A stretch of DNA of 64,000 nucleotides from Rhizobium sp. CCGE 510 (GCF_000292525.1 NZ_AEYF01000045.1:744001-808000); one strand, 5' to 3'. Positions 26,161-35,224 are shown, counted from the stretch's first letter. The notes: generated by a model from the sequence alone, not told the origin. Numbers and translations: made by a program.

Positions 26161-27195
26161 CTAGCCGAGCAGGCCGACCTGCGGCCCCCATGTGTCAGAG
26201 AGCGCAAAGCCCGTGGCGAAGGGGTCGTCCTCGGACATGCGCAGCTGCTCGCGGCCATAGACATAGGCGCGGCCGGTTATTCTCGGCAGCACGGCGCGGC
26301 GGCCGCCCACCTCGGTCTCGCCGATCGCTTCTGCGAGAAACTCGCCGCCGATGATCGACCGGGACGTTCTGCAATCTCCGACGGCGATCTCGCCGCGGGC
26401 GTAGAGTGTTGCGAGGTTGGCCGAGCTGCCGGTGCCGCAGGGCGAACGGTCGACACGGCCCGGCTGCAACGTCGTGCAGGTCCTGACCGCACCGTCAGCC
26501 TCGCGCCCGCGGAACATCACATAGGCGATCTCGTCGACGCCGGCGAGAATCGGGTGGGCGACCGAGACCTGGCCAGCCAGAAGCGATTTGAGCTCGATGC
26601 CGGCTTCCGCCAGCAGCCGGGCATTGGCAGGCGCGATGTCGAGGCCGAGCTGGTCGACATCGACAAGCGCATAGTAGACGCCGCCGAAGGCGACGTCGAT
26701 CCTGATGCGCCCCCATTTCGGGGTCTCCACCTCCCGGTCCAGCGCTTCCGCAAAGCTTGGCACGTTGTCGAGGCTGACGGACAGGCACCTGTTGTCACGA
26801 CAGGCGGCACGCGCGACGATCAGACCAGCCGGCGTGTCCAGGCGGACGATCGTCTCAGGCTCCGACATCGGCACCCGTCCGCTTTCGAGCAGTGCGGTGA
26901 CCACACAGATGCAGTTGCTGCCGGACATCGGGTGGGCGCGGTCGGCCTGCAGTACGATGAAACCGGCATCCGCGTCGGCGCGGGTCGGTTCGACCAGCAG
27001 GTTCACCGACATGGCGACATTGGCGCGCGGCTCGAAGGTAACGAAGCGGCGCAGGCTGTCGTCGACGGTGTTGATGTGGTTCATCTTGTCGAGCATGGTC
27101 GCGCCCGGTATCTTGGGCGCCCCCGCCATGAGGACCTTGCCGATCTCGCCCTGGCAGTGGACCTGGAGGAGATCAAGGCTGCGGTCCCAGTTCAT
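26161..27195 (-). CDS. proline racemase superfamily protein, Ser/Cys type (hydroxyproline epimerase-like)
   Basis: This 344-residue protein starts at MNWDRSL, with its ATG overlapping the aldehyde dehydrogenase stop by 4 bases. The first catalytic position is Ser91 (HPMSGSNCI), where proline racemase has Cys. The second is Cys253 (DRSPCGTGSS). In the family, Cys/Cys or Ser/Cys pairs go with 4-hydroxyproline 2-epimerases, Ser/Cys sometimes with 3-hydroxyproline epimerases, and Cys/Thr with trans-3-hydroxyproline dehydratases. I therefore expect epimerase activity, which would feed D-isomers to the oxidase encoded upstream. It is one of two paralogs in this operon, both 344 residues but clearly different in sequence. 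Confidence 0.85.
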   Translation of the reverse strand: MNWDRSLDLLQVHCQGEIGKVLMAGAPKIPGATMLDKMNHINTVDDSLRRFVTFEPRANVAMSVNLLVEPTRADADAGFIVLQADRAHPMSGSNCICVVTALLESGRVPMSEPETIVRLDTPAGLIVARAACRDNRCLSVSLDNVPSFAEALDREVETPKWGRIRIDVAFGGVYYALVDVDQLGLDIAPANARLLAEAGIELKSLLAGQVSVAHPILAGVDEIAYVMFRGREADGAVRTCTTLQPGRVDRSPCGTGSSANLATLYARGEIAVGDCRTSRSIIGGEFLAEAIGETEVGGRRAVLPRITGRAYVYGREQLRMSEDDPFATGFALSDTWGPQVGLLG

Positions 27196-28688
27196 TCGGC
27201 CGCCTCCGGCTTGATGTACCAGCCCCAGGGATCCTCGCCGACGAAGCGGGTGATCTGCTTGGTTTCGAGATAATTGTCGAGGCCCCAGCGGCCGAGCTCG
27301 CGGCCGATGCCGGATTCCTTGTAGCCGCCCCAAGGCGCTTCGGTGAAAGTCGGCTGCGAGCAGTTGATCCAGACGATGCCGGCACGGAAAGCGGCCGCGA
27401 CGCGCTCGGCTCTGGCATCGTCCTTCGACATGACGGCGGCGGCAAGGCCGAAGCGGGAATCATTGGCGAGGTCGACCGCCTCCTCCTCGGTCTTGAACGG
27501 CCGGATGCAGACGACCGGTCCGAAGATTTCCTCCACCCAGGCGGCGCTGTCGAGCGGGACATCCGTCAGAACGGTCGGCTGGAGATAGTAGCCCGTGTCG
27601 AATCCTTCAGGACGGGCGCCGCCGCAGGCAACCGTTGCGCCCGCCTGCCGGGCCGCGTCGATCGCCGCAACCACCTGCTCATGCTGGCGCTTGGACACCA
27701 GCGGCCCCAGGAGGACGCCCTCGTCCAGACCGTTGCCGATCTTCATCTTGTTCGTTTCCTCGATGAGACGCGCAAGCAACCGTTCGTAGATGGTGTCCTG
27801 CACGAGGACGCGCGATGTCGCGGAGCAGACCTGGCCCTGGTTCCAGAAGATGCCGAACATGATCCATTCGACGGCTTTGTCGATATCGGCGTCCTCGAAG
27901 ACAACGAAGGGCGACTTGCCGCCGAGTTCAAGGCTGACGCGCTTGATGTCGCGGGCGGCCGCGGCCATGATTTTCGAGCCGACCGGCCCGGAGCCGGTAA
28001 AGGCGAGTTTATCGACCTGGCTGTGGTCTATGATCGCCTGCCCGGCGACAGACCCTACCCCCGTTACGATGTTGAGCACGCCGGGCGGCAGCCCGGCTTC
28101 GTCGGCGACATCAGCCAGTTCAAGCGCCGTCAACGATGTCAGCTCGGCGGGCTTCAGCACCACGGTGCAGCCGGCGGCCAGCGCTGGGGCGACCTTCCAT
28201 GCCGCCATCAGCAGCGGATAGTTCCAGGGAATGATTGCGCCGGCCACACCGAGCGGCTCGCGCACCGCTTTGGAGGTGAAACGTGCGTCGGGAAGCGCGA
28301 TCGCCTCCTCGGGATTGTTATCGAGCTGTTCGGCGAGGCCCGCATAAAAGTCGAAGCAGCCCGCCGCGTCGGCGACGTCCCAGTCGGCCTCGGGGAACGG
28401 CTTGCCGTTATCGAGAACTTCCAGCCGGGCGATCTCGGCCTGGCGGGCACGGATACCGTCGGCGATGGCGCGGAGATAGCAGGCGCGCTGGGCGCCCGTC
28501 AGCTTCGGCCAGCCGTCCTTGTCGAAGGCGCGCCGCGCTGCCTTGACGGCAAGATCGACGTCCTCAGCCGTTGCGGCTCCGATCGTTTGGATCACCTCCT
28601 CCGTTGCCGGGTTCGTCACCGCGCAGGTGCCGCCCTTGACCGGCTTCACCCACTGTCCGTCGATATAGAGTTCGCTTCGCATGTTCAC
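27192..28688 (-). CDS. NAD(P)-dependent aldehyde dehydrogenase
   Basis: This 498-residue ALDH-superfamily enzyme has PWNYPLLMAAWK near 155, the catalytic Glu in LELGGKSP near 252, and the catalytic Cys in NQGQVCSATSR near 288. The EIFGPVV motif is near 388, and it ends EDPWGWYIKP, like betaine-aldehyde-type enzymes. In the S. meliloti hyp pathway the corresponding step is alpha-ketoglutarate semialdehyde oxidation (HypH) to 2-oxoglutarate, the likely role here by context. Sequence style alone would equally allow a betaine or gamma-aminobutyraldehyde substrate. It overlaps the epimerase gene by 4 bases and lies 28 bases after the D-amino-acid oxidase gene. Confidence 0.9.
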   Translation of the reverse strand: MNMRSELYIDGQWVKPVKGGTCAVTNPATEEVIQTIGAATAEDVDLAVKAARRAFDKDGWPKLTGAQRACYLRAIADGIRARQAEIARLEVLDNGKPFPEADWDVADAAGCFDFYAGLAEQLDNNPEEAIALPDARFTSKAVREPLGVAGAIIPWNYPLLMAAWKVAPALAAGCTVVLKPAELTSLTALELADVADEAGLPPGVLNIVTGVGSVAGQAIIDHSQVDKLAFTGSGPVGSKIMAAAARDIKRVSLELGGKSPFVVFEDADIDKAVEWIMFGIFWNQGQVCSATSRVLVQDTIYERLLARLIEETNKMKIGNGLDEGVLLGPLVSKRQHEQVVAAIDAARQAGATVACGGARPEGFDTGYYLQPTVLTDVPLDSAAWVEEIFGPVVCIRPFKTEEEAVDLANDSRFGLAAAVMSKDDARAERVAAAFRAGIVWINCSQPTFTEAPWGGYKESGIGRELGRWGLDNYLETKQITRFVGEDPWGWYIKPEAAE

Positions 28689-28716
28689 TCCCTTTCTCCT
28701 TGCGCCGGCGCCGCTC

Positions 28717-29973
28717 TTAGAAGCGGTCGACGCGATAAGGTTTCATGTCCACGGGCGGCTGGACGCCCATAACGAGGTCGGCCATCAAGCGGCCTGTCGT
28801 GGCGGCATAGGTCAGACCGAGATGTCCATGGCCCGTCGCGTACCAGACGTTGCGGCGCTTGGCCGATGGACCCATGACCGGAACGGTGTCGGGCAGTGCC
28901 GGGCGGTGCCCCATCCATTCCGTCACCCCTTCGGCCTTCAGCTCCGGCAACGCTTCTCGTGCACGCTTCACCAGGATCTTTGCCCGCCGATAATCCGGCG
29001 GCGCGTCGAGGCCGGCCATCTCGACCGTGCCGCCGACGCGGATGCCCCCCGCCGTCGGCGTCACCATGAAAGCGCGTGCCGGCCAAATGATCGAGTGGCG
29101 CATCGAAATGCCGGGCTCCATGATCTGCGTGTGGTAGCCGCGCTCGGTTTCGAGCGGAATATGTTCACGCAACAGAGCGGAAACCCGGGCGGTGAAGGCC
29201 CCGGCAGCAAGCACCACCTTATCGGCCGCGACGCTGCGCCCATCCGCCAGGCGGAGGGCCGAGACCCCGGCCTCGTTTTGCTCGAAACCGACGACATCGC
29301 CTTCAACGATGCTGCCGCCGAACGCCTGGAACTTTTCGGTAAGGGCCGTGACGAGCTTGTACGGATCGGTGATAGAGCGGTTGTCGGGAAAGAGCACCGC
29401 CTTGCCGACCTTCGTCGTCAAGGCCGGCTCGAGATCGCGGATGGCGTTGCCGCCGAGGATTTCGTGCCGGAATCCGAAGCGCTCCAGGATGTCAATATGC
29501 TCCCGATCCACCCTGAATTCGGCCTCGTCGGTATAGAGGCTGAGGCACCCATCGGCCGTCAGCATGTGGGTCAGGCCGGTCTCTTTGAGCAGGACGTCCA
29601 GATCTTCATAGACACGGCCGCAGAGCGCGGCGCCGGCCGCTTCCAATTCCCTCAATTTTGAGGGGCGGCTGGCGGCGAGGAACCTCAGGAACCACGGTGC
29701 CAGTTTCGGCAGATAGCCCGGCCGGATGCGGACCGGCCCTTCCGGGTCGAGCAGCCATTTCGGCATCTGCGCCCAGATGCCTGGGCGTGAGGCCGGCATG
29801 AATTCGGTGACGGCGATGCTCGCCATATTGCCGTAGGAGGCGCCCATGCCGGGGGCGGCCTTGTCAACCAGCAGGACGGCCTGCCCGCGGCGCTGGAGTT
29901 CATAGGCAATGACGACGCCGATGATGCCGGCGCCCACGACGACCAAAGGGGCTTTATTTACGCTCATATCCAT
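28717..29973 (-). CDS. FAD-dependent D-amino acid dehydrogenase (D-hydroxyproline type)
   Basis: This 418-residue DadA/DAAO-fold protein has the FAD dinucleotide motif VVVGAGIIGVVIAYEL at about 10-25 and the GMGASYGNM segment near 42. The C-terminal RPALPDTVPVMG and GHGHLGLTYAATTGRL FAD-binding stretches are near 355 and 383. It lies 6 bases after the second proline-racemase-family gene, as expected for oxidation of the cis-4-hydroxy-D-proline produced by epimerisation (equivalent of S. meliloti HypO). A second DadA-like gene, in the alanine operon (40348-41604), is a separate paralog. Confidence 0.9.
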   Translation of the reverse strand: MDMSVNKAPLVVVGAGIIGVVIAYELQRRGQAVLLVDKAAPGMGASYGNMASIAVTEFMPASRPGIWAQMPKWLLDPEGPVRIRPGYLPKLAPWFLRFLAASRPSKLRELEAAGAALCGRVYEDLDVLLKETGLTHMLTADGCLSLYTDEAEFRVDREHIDILERFGFRHEILGGNAIRDLEPALTTKVGKAVLFPDNRSITDPYKLVTALTEKFQAFGGSIVEGDVVGFEQNEAGVSALRLADGRSVAADKVVLAAGAFTARVSALLREHIPLETERGYHTQIMEPGISMRHSIIWPARAFMVTPTAGGIRVGGTVEMAGLDAPPDYRRAKILVKRAREALPELKAEGVTEWMGHRPALPDTVPVMGPSAKRRNVWYATGHGHLGLTYAATTGRLMADLVMGVQPPVDMKPYRVDRF

Positions 29974-29979
29974 TCTCTC

Positions 29980-31014
29980 TCACACCGTCGTCATCCAGGT
30001 GTCAGCCACGGTGAACCCCTGCTGATAAGGATCGGTCGGATCCATGCCCATCTGATAGAAGCCCGTGATCCACGCCTGGCCTGCGATTGCCGGGATAACG
30101 GCATTATATCGTCCAACCTTGGCCAGCCCGTCGATGGCGCAGGTGAAGCGGCTTCCGGTGATCGATTCATGGATGAGGGTTTCCCCGGACGCGATCAAAC
30201 CCTTGACATGCAGCAGGGAAAGGCGGGCTGACGAACCGGTACCGCAGGGCGAACGATCGCAGCGGCCAGGAGAGACGACCACGCAGTTCTTCGAGATCAG
30301 CTGGCCGTTTTCACGGCGAATCGGTCCCATGAATTGGGTGTTGGTAATGCCCGGGATTTCGGGATTTTCAGGATGCTCCACCGCAAGCTGCTCGGCGGCG
30401 GCGAATTTGAGCTTCTGCCCGATCTCGCAAAGGTCGCGGGCTTCCGAGGGATCGATCGAAAAGCCGAGAGCCGCGGCATCGACCATCGTATAGGTCATTC
30501 CGCCATAGACGATATCGACCCGGACGGTTCCGAGACCTTCGACTTCGATGTTGCTGTCGAGGTGGTAGCAGAAAGCCGGCTGGTTCACGAGCCGGACGCT
30601 CGTGACCTTTCCGTCTGAACATTCGCAGCGGACCCGGATGAGACCCGCAGGCGATTCCAGCGTCAAATTCGTTACCGGTTCCTGCATCGGAAGAATGCCG
30701 GTTTCAAGCAGCACCGTCGCCACGCACATGGTGTTCGAACCCGACATGGCCGGATATTCCGTCGTCTCCAGGATGACATAGCCGAAATCGGCTTCCGGAT
30801 GATTGGAGGGCAGAACGATATTGGCGTTATGCCACACCGCGCCGCGCGGTTCGAAGAGAACCATCTTACGGATATCGTCCATGTGGGTTTCGAGATAGGT
30901 CCGCTTGTCGAACATGGTCTCGCCCTTCACCTGGCCGACACCGCCGACGACCACTTTGCCGCTCTCGCCTTCCGCATGACAATCGACGACGGACAGAACC
31001 TTCTTGAATCGCAT
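29980..31014 (-). CDS. 4-hydroxyproline 2-epimerase-like protein, Ser/Cys type
   Basis: This 344-residue proline racemase superfamily member starts at MRFKKVLSV. Ser91 (AMSGSNTM) and Cys257 (DRSPCGTGSS) take the two acid/base positions. The N-terminal DCHAEGESGKVV is typical of the hydroxyproline epimerase group. It is placed directly before the D-amino-acid oxidase gene (6 bases) and after the DapA-like gene, matching the position and role of HypRE in S. meliloti: trans-4-hydroxy-L-proline to cis-4-hydroxy-D-proline. Of the two paralogs in this operon, this is the better candidate for the trans-4-hydroxyproline step. Confidence 0.87.
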   Translation of the reverse strand: MRFKKVLSVVDCHAEGESGKVVVGGVGQVKGETMFDKRTYLETHMDDIRKMVLFEPRGAVWHNANIVLPSNHPEADFGYVILETTEYPAMSGSNTMCVATVLLETGILPMQEPVTNLTLESPAGLIRVRCECSDGKVTSVRLVNQPAFCYHLDSNIEVEGLGTVRVDIVYGGMTYTMVDAAALGFSIDPSEARDLCEIGQKLKFAAAEQLAVEHPENPEIPGITNTQFMGPIRRENGQLISKNCVVVSPGRCDRSPCGTGSSARLSLLHVKGLIASGETLIHESITGSRFTCAIDGLAKVGRYNAVIPAIAGQAWITGFYQMGMDPTDPYQQGFTVADTWMTTV

Positions 31015-31088
31015 CGCTACAGCCTGCCAATTCCTGGTGGGGAACGCGGGATCGGCCCTTGCGATCCCGCTGTCTGCAATGAAAAATT

Positions 31089-31967
31089 CTACCAATTGAG
31101 GATCGGCTGCATCGCAGCCCGGAACTCGGCCTTCTCCTCCGAGGTCAGCTCGCCGAGCGGCGCGCGGCACTGACCCACGGGCAAGCCCTGAAGCTCGCAG
31201 CCATACTTGATCTTCTGCACGAATTTGCCGCTTTCGAGGATGTTCATCGCCCGATAGAGCGTCTTCATCATCTCGCGGGCCTTGCCCAGGTCTCCCGACT
31301 TGTAGGTTCGGTCGAGATCGCAGCAGGCCTTGGCCATGCAGTTGGACGGGCCGCAGATCCAGCTTTCCGCGCCCCAGAACATGAAGTCGAGCGCGATATC
31401 GTCGGAGCCGCTGACGAGCTGGATCTTGTCCTCATAGCGGCTGGCGATGTCGATCGCCCGCTGCAATACGCCCGAGCTTTCCTTGATCCCGATCACCCGC
31501 GGATTGTCGGCAAAATGATCCATCAGCTCAAAGCTGATGTCCGAACCATCCTTGGCCGGATAGGAATAGAGCACAAGGCTCACATCGACGGCGCCGAGCA
31601 CGGCTTCGTAGTGCTTGGTAAGCTCTGCTTGGGTCGGACGGGTATAAAATGGCGGCGCCAGCAGGACGGTGTCATAGCCGATATCCCTGGCCAACGCCGT
31701 CTGCTCGATGACCTCGCGGGTGGCGGGAGCGTTGGTGCCGGCGATCAGAATTTCGCCCGGCCTGGCAAAATCCTTGACGAACTGCAGCACGTCACGGCGC
31801 TCTTCCCTGGATTGGCTGAAATACTCGCCGGTCGATCCGTTTGGAACCCAGCCGGTGACGCCTGCCTCACGCAGATGGGTCAGAAGCTTTTCGAACGCCT
31901 TGAAGTCGATCTTGTTATTTGCGTCGAAGGGGGTGATGAGCGCGGGCATGACGCCGGAAAGTTTCAT
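31089..31967 (-). CDS. DapA/NAL-family lyase, probable pyrroline-4-hydroxy-2-carboxylate deaminase
   Basis: This 292-residue TIM-barrel protein of the dihydrodipicolinate synthase/N-acetylneuraminate lyase family starts at MKLSGVM. The Schiff-base lysine is in VIGIKESSG (about 160). The catalytic tyrosine region reads YSYPAKDG where DapA has YNVP. GSTGEYFS (about 43) contacts substrate carboxylates. In hydroxyproline operons this family removes ammonia from delta1-pyrroline-4-hydroxy-2-carboxylate to give alpha-ketoglutarate semialdehyde (HypD/LhpC). It lies between the epimerase and importer genes. Function is inferred from family and context. Confidence 0.87.
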   Translation of the reverse strand: MKLSGVMPALITPFDANNKIDFKAFEKLLTHLREAGVTGWVPNGSTGEYFSQSREERRDVLQFVKDFARPGEILIAGTNAPATREVIEQTALARDIGYDTVLLAPPFYTRPTQAELTKHYEAVLGAVDVSLVLYSYPAKDGSDISFELMDHFADNPRVIGIKESSGVLQRAIDIASRYEDKIQLVSGSDDIALDFMFWGAESWICGPSNCMAKACCDLDRTYKSGDLGKAREMMKTLYRAMNILESGKFVQKIKYGCELQGLPVGQCRAPLGELTSEEKAEFRAAMQPILNW

Positions 31968-31998
31968 GGGATTTCTCCTGTCTTGGGAACGACGGTTT

Positions 31999-32667
31999 TC
32001 AGATTGCAAGCTTCTTGAGAATGCGCCCCTCGATGAGGGAGACGGCCCGTGTGAGGGGAAAGGCGATGACGAAGTAGATCAGGGCGACGACTGTCAGCAC
32101 TTCGACGGGACGGGCGGTATTGTTCGAAATGTTCTGGCCGACAAACATCAGGTCGGCCATCCCCACCGCCGAGACGAGCGCGCTCTCCTTGAAGAGGCTG
32201 ATGCAGTTCGACAGCAGCGTCGGGATGGCGCGCAGCACGGCCTGCGGCAACACGACGTTCATCACCTGGGCGCTGCGCGGCAAGCCGAGAGCCACGCAGG
32301 CGTCCAGCTGTTCCCGGCCGATGGACTTAAGGCTCGCCCGGAAGGTTTCGCTGGCAATCGCTCCCATATAGAGCGTGAGCGCAATGACGCCGGACTTCAG
32401 GTTCGAGAGCTCGACGCCAAGGATCAGCGGCAGGCAGAAGAAGATCCAGAAGAGCTGGATGAGGACCGGCGTGCCGCGGAAGAATTCGACGTAGAGGCTC
32501 GAGGCCCCGCGAAGTACGAGGTTGCGCGACGTGCGGGCAAGGCCGACGAGAAAGCCGAGAGAACATCCGAGCACGATGCAGATGACCGTCAGTTTGATCG
32601 TCATCCACAGACCGAGCAGCAGCGCGTGCTCGAAGCGCAGCAGGATCGAGAAGTCGAGCGTCATCAT
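31999..32667 (-). CDS. polar amino-acid ABC transporter permease
   Basis: This 222-residue inner-membrane permease of the HisM/GlnP family has about five helices and the EAA-type coupling loop ACVALGLPRSAQVMNVVLPQA near 125. The signature SLYVEFFRGTPVLIQLFWIFF is at about 58-78. It lies 9 bases after the first permease gene and 31 bases before the DapA-like gene. The two permeases probably form a heterodimer for hydroxyproline uptake, as HypMNPQ do in S. meliloti. Confidence 0.9.
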   Translation of the reverse strand: MMTLDFSILLRFEHALLLGLWMTIKLTVICIVLGCSLGFLVGLARTSRNLVLRGASSLYVEFFRGTPVLIQLFWIFFCLPLILGVELSNLKSGVIALTLYMGAIASETFRASLKSIGREQLDACVALGLPRSAQVMNVVLPQAVLRAIPTLLSNCISLFKESALVSAVGMADLMFVGQNISNNTARPVEVLTVVALIYFVIAFPLTRAVSLIEGRILKKLAI

Positions 32668-32676
32668 GCTGGGCTC

Positions 32677-33339
32677 CTAGTTGACGAGGATCTGGCGGCG
32701 GCGTTCGAGAAGGCCGACGATCTGGGTTATCGGGAAGGACACGGCGAAATAGATGAGAGCCACGACAGTGAAGGTCTCGATCGGACGGTAGGTTTCCGTC
32801 GCCAGCGTCTTGCCCTGGTACATAAGGTCCTGGATCGCCACGATCGCGACCAACGCGCTCTGCTGGAAGATGACGATACCGTTGGTCAGAAGTACCGGAA
32901 TCGAGGCGCGGAACGCCGTCGGAAACACGATGTAGAGCACTCGTTGCAGCGGATTGAGCCCGAGCGCGATGCCGGCGTCGAGCTGCTCGCGCGGCACCGC
33001 CTGGATGGATGCCCGGTAGGCCTCGGCATTGAAGGCCATCAGATTGAGCCCGAGCGCCATGATGCCCATCGTCATCGGATCGAGGAAGACGTCGAACAAC
33101 ATCGGCACGCAATAGAATATCCAGACGATCTGCACGATCGCCGGCGTGCAGCGGAAGAATTCGACGAACAGCATGAACGGCAGCCGCACAACCTTGATCG
33201 GGCTCATGATCAGCAAGGCCAATGCGAAGCCCAGGACGATGCCGATGAGGTTCGCAGCCGCCGTCAGCTGCAGCGAAACCCACAGCCCCTGCAGAAGCGG
33301 AGCAATGGAGACGGAATTGAAATCGAACGTATAGTTCAT
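32677..33339 (-). CDS. polar amino-acid ABC transporter permease
   Basis: This 220-residue HisQ/GlnP-type permease starts at MNYTFDF, since upstream in-frame sequence belongs to the end of the ATPase gene in another frame. It carries FVEFFRCTPAIVQIVWIFYCVP near 58-80 and the coupling loop AGIALGLNPLQRVLYIVFP near 125. It lies 10 bases after the ATP-binding gene and 9 before the second permease gene. Confidence 0.9.
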   Translation of the reverse strand: MNYTFDFNSVSIAPLLQGLWVSLQLTAAANLIGIVLGFALALLIMSPIKVVRLPFMLFVEFFRCTPAIVQIVWIFYCVPMLFDVFLDPMTMGIMALGLNLMAFNAEAYRASIQAVPREQLDAGIALGLNPLQRVLYIVFPTAFRASIPVLLTNGIVIFQQSALVAIVAIQDLMYQGKTLATETYRPIETFTVVALIYFAVSFPITQIVGLLERRRQILVN

Positions 33340-33349
33340 GTGTGCCTCC

Positions 33350-34132
33350 CTACTGCTTGATGTGGAAGACGCGGTCGATGAATTCCTTGGTGCGCTCCTC
33401 GCGCGGGGCACCGAGCACCTGCTCGGGCGGACCGTCCTCGACGACCACGCCGCCGGCGCAAAAGATGACGCGCGAGGCAATGTTCTTGGCGAACCACATG
33501 TCGTGGGTGACGATCATCATCGGCATATTCTGGGCAGCGAGTTGCAGGATGACCTGCTCCACTTCGCTGACGAGCTCCGGGTCGAGCGCCGAGGTGACCT
33601 CGTCGAACAGCATCAGCTTCGGGTCAAGCATCAGCGCGCGGGCGATGGCGACGCGCTGCTTCTGGCCGCCGGAAAGCTGGGCCGGATAGGCATTGGATTT
33701 GGCGCCGAGCCCGAAGCGCTCGAGCAGCGCCTTTGCGCGGGCCGTGGCCTTTGCCTTGCTTTCTCCACGCACCTTGCGGGGAGCGAGGATCAGGTTCTGA
33801 ATGACGCTCAGATGCGGAAACAGCGTGTAGTGCTGAAAGACCATGCCGATCGAGCGGCGGACATTCGTGTCGATCTGGGTCTTCCTGGCAGTGCCGTCGG
33901 AAGAAATATAGGCCTTGCCATCGAAGCTAATCGAGCCGCTGTCGATCTGCTCCAGCCCCATCATCACCCTCAGCAGCGTGCTCTTGCCACCGCCGCTCGG
34001 ACCGATGACGACGACGCGTTCGCCGGGCTTCATTTCGATGTCGATGCCCTTCAGCACCTGGATTGCGCCGTCTCCGTAGCTTTTGTGCAGCGCCTGCATT
34101 TTCACGAGGGGAAGGCTGAAGGACGTGGTCAT
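33350..34132 (-). CDS. polar amino-acid ABC transporter ATP-binding protein
   Basis: This 260-residue ATPase of the GlnQ/HisP family starts at MTTSFSL. Walker A GPSGGGKST is near 47, signature LSGGQKQR near 155, Walker B MLFDEVTSALDPE near 175, and the switch histidine lies in MMIVTHDM near 208. An insertion after Walker A with DTNVRRSIGMVFQ matches the family. It is the second gene of the hydroxyproline operon, 62 bases after the SBP gene, with a hairpin in between. Confidence 0.92.
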   Translation of the reverse strand: MTTSFSLPLVKMQALHKSYGDGAIQVLKGIDIEMKPGERVVVIGPSGGGKSTLLRVMMGLEQIDSGSISFDGKAYISSDGTARKTQIDTNVRRSIGMVFQHYTLFPHLSVIQNLILAPRKVRGESKAKATARAKALLERFGLGAKSNAYPAQLSGGQKQRVAIARALMLDPKLMLFDEVTSALDPELVSEVEQVILQLAAQNMPMMIVTHDMWFAKNIASRVIFCAGGVVVEDGPPEQVLGAPREERTKEFIDRVFHIKQ

Positions 34133-34160
34133 GGCCAATCTCCGATGATCGAAGCTGGAA

Positions 34161-34187
34161 GGGCCGGCGCGATCCCCGCTCCGGCCC
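34161..34187 (-). promoter_or_regulatory. intercistronic hairpin between SBP and ATPase genes
   Basis: GGGCCGG (34161-34167) pairs with CCGGCCC (34181-34187) around 13 bases. It has no T-run. Such stems downstream of a binding-protein gene often protect its mRNA and give it higher output than the membrane parts. This role is inferred. Confidence 0.5.
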
Positions 34188-34194
34188 GGCGAGG

Positions 34195-35034
34195 TTACTT
34201 TGCGCCCTTGAGCACGTCGTCGACCGCCTTGTGAATCAACTCGTCGATGTGACCGGTGGCGACCCTTTCTTCGAGGAAGATATTGATCACTTCGACATCG
34301 GCGGCCGAAAGCTGGTGCGGCAGGCCGAAGGCGACGCCCTGTTTGGCCAGCGCCGGCGTCGGGTTGAGCGCAACCGCCCAATCCGGGTTCGACTGCGTGA
34401 AGAGCTGGTTGGTGTCGGAGGCGTCGACCAGGATATCGGCGCGCTTAGAGCTCACGGCAAGGCGCGTCTCGTCGTTGCCGGGAAGACGCATGACCGTGGC
34501 GTTCTTCACCGCTGCGGAAATCGCCTTGTCCTGGGCCGTGCCCGACATGACCGCGAGCGTTACGCCCGCCTTGTCGATATCGGCCACCGAAGCGGCGCCG
34601 GCCGCAATCTTCGGATTGTTTTTGTTATAGGCGAGCGAGATCTGGTACTCCATCGCCGGGATCGAGAACTGCACGGCCATGGCCCGCGTCGGCGTGCGGT
34701 TGAGCGCCAGCGACAGATCCCATTTTCCGGCCTGCAGGCCGGCGACGATATTGTCCCAGGTTGTGTCGACAAATTCAGGCTTAACCTTGAGGACGTCGGC
34801 AAATTCCTTGCAGAGATCGGCAAAGAAGCCGGAGTATTCTCCGGTCGCCGGGTCGCGCATGACATAGGGCGGCGCGACGGCCGCGCCGCAGCGCAACGTG
34901 CCGGACTTCTGCACGCCCTGCCAATATCCGTCATTGGTCTGGGCGTGTGCGGCGGTTGCGGAAAGACCTCCCATCAGGGCGAGCGCGGGCAGCGCCCGCA
35001 TGGCGGACGTTATGAACTTCGAAAGCATCGGCAT
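34195..35034 (-). CDS. polar amino-acid ABC transporter substrate-binding protein
   Basis: This 279-residue periplasmic SBP of family 3 has a signal peptide ending near AHAQTND (about 32). The domain begins GTLRCGAAVAPPYVMRD, with GEYSGFFADLCKEFADVL (about 65-82) and LSLALNRTPTRAMAVQFSIP (about 107-126) as usual family stretches. It is first in the ten-gene operon and divergent from the GntR gene. An operator-like dyad lies at 35128-35144, before it. Probable ligand is a hydroxyproline isomer, inferred from the genes behind it. Confidence 0.9.
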   Translation of the reverse strand: MPMLSKFITSAMRALPALALMGGLSATAAHAQTNDGYWQGVQKSGTLRCGAAVAPPYVMRDPATGEYSGFFADLCKEFADVLKVKPEFVDTTWDNIVAGLQAGKWDLSLALNRTPTRAMAVQFSIPAMEYQISLAYNKNNPKIAAGAASVADIDKAGVTLAVMSGTAQDKAISAAVKNATVMRLPGNDETRLAVSSKRADILVDASDTNQLFTQSNPDWAVALNPTPALAKQGVAFGLPHQLSAADVEVINIFLEERVATGHIDELIHKAVDDVLKGAK

Positions 35035-35127
35035 TCCTCTTTGCTGTGCGCGAAGCGCGCGGTTCCACTCGTCGGCTCAAGCCGTTTCTGTTTTTATTGT
35101 CGGCTACGTGTCGACTGAAGAGAATAT

Positions 35128-35144
35128 GTCAACAGCGTGTCGAC
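35128..35144. promoter_or_regulatory. candidate GntR operator in divergent promoter
   Basis: GTCAACAGCGTGTCGAC is a 7-3-7 inverted repeat with one mismatch (GTCAACA/TGTCGAC). A second half-type TGTCGAC stands at 35109-35115. The site is 94 bases before the SBP gene and 80 bases before the GntR gene, as expected for autoregulated divergent control. Binding is inferred. Confidence 0.5.
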
Positions 35145-35224
35145 AAAGTCAAGCGTAAAAATTACGTTGCCGACACAGTGTTTTTCTGGCCCAATGCCGA
35201 GCGCATCTGGAGAAAGGGACTTAA

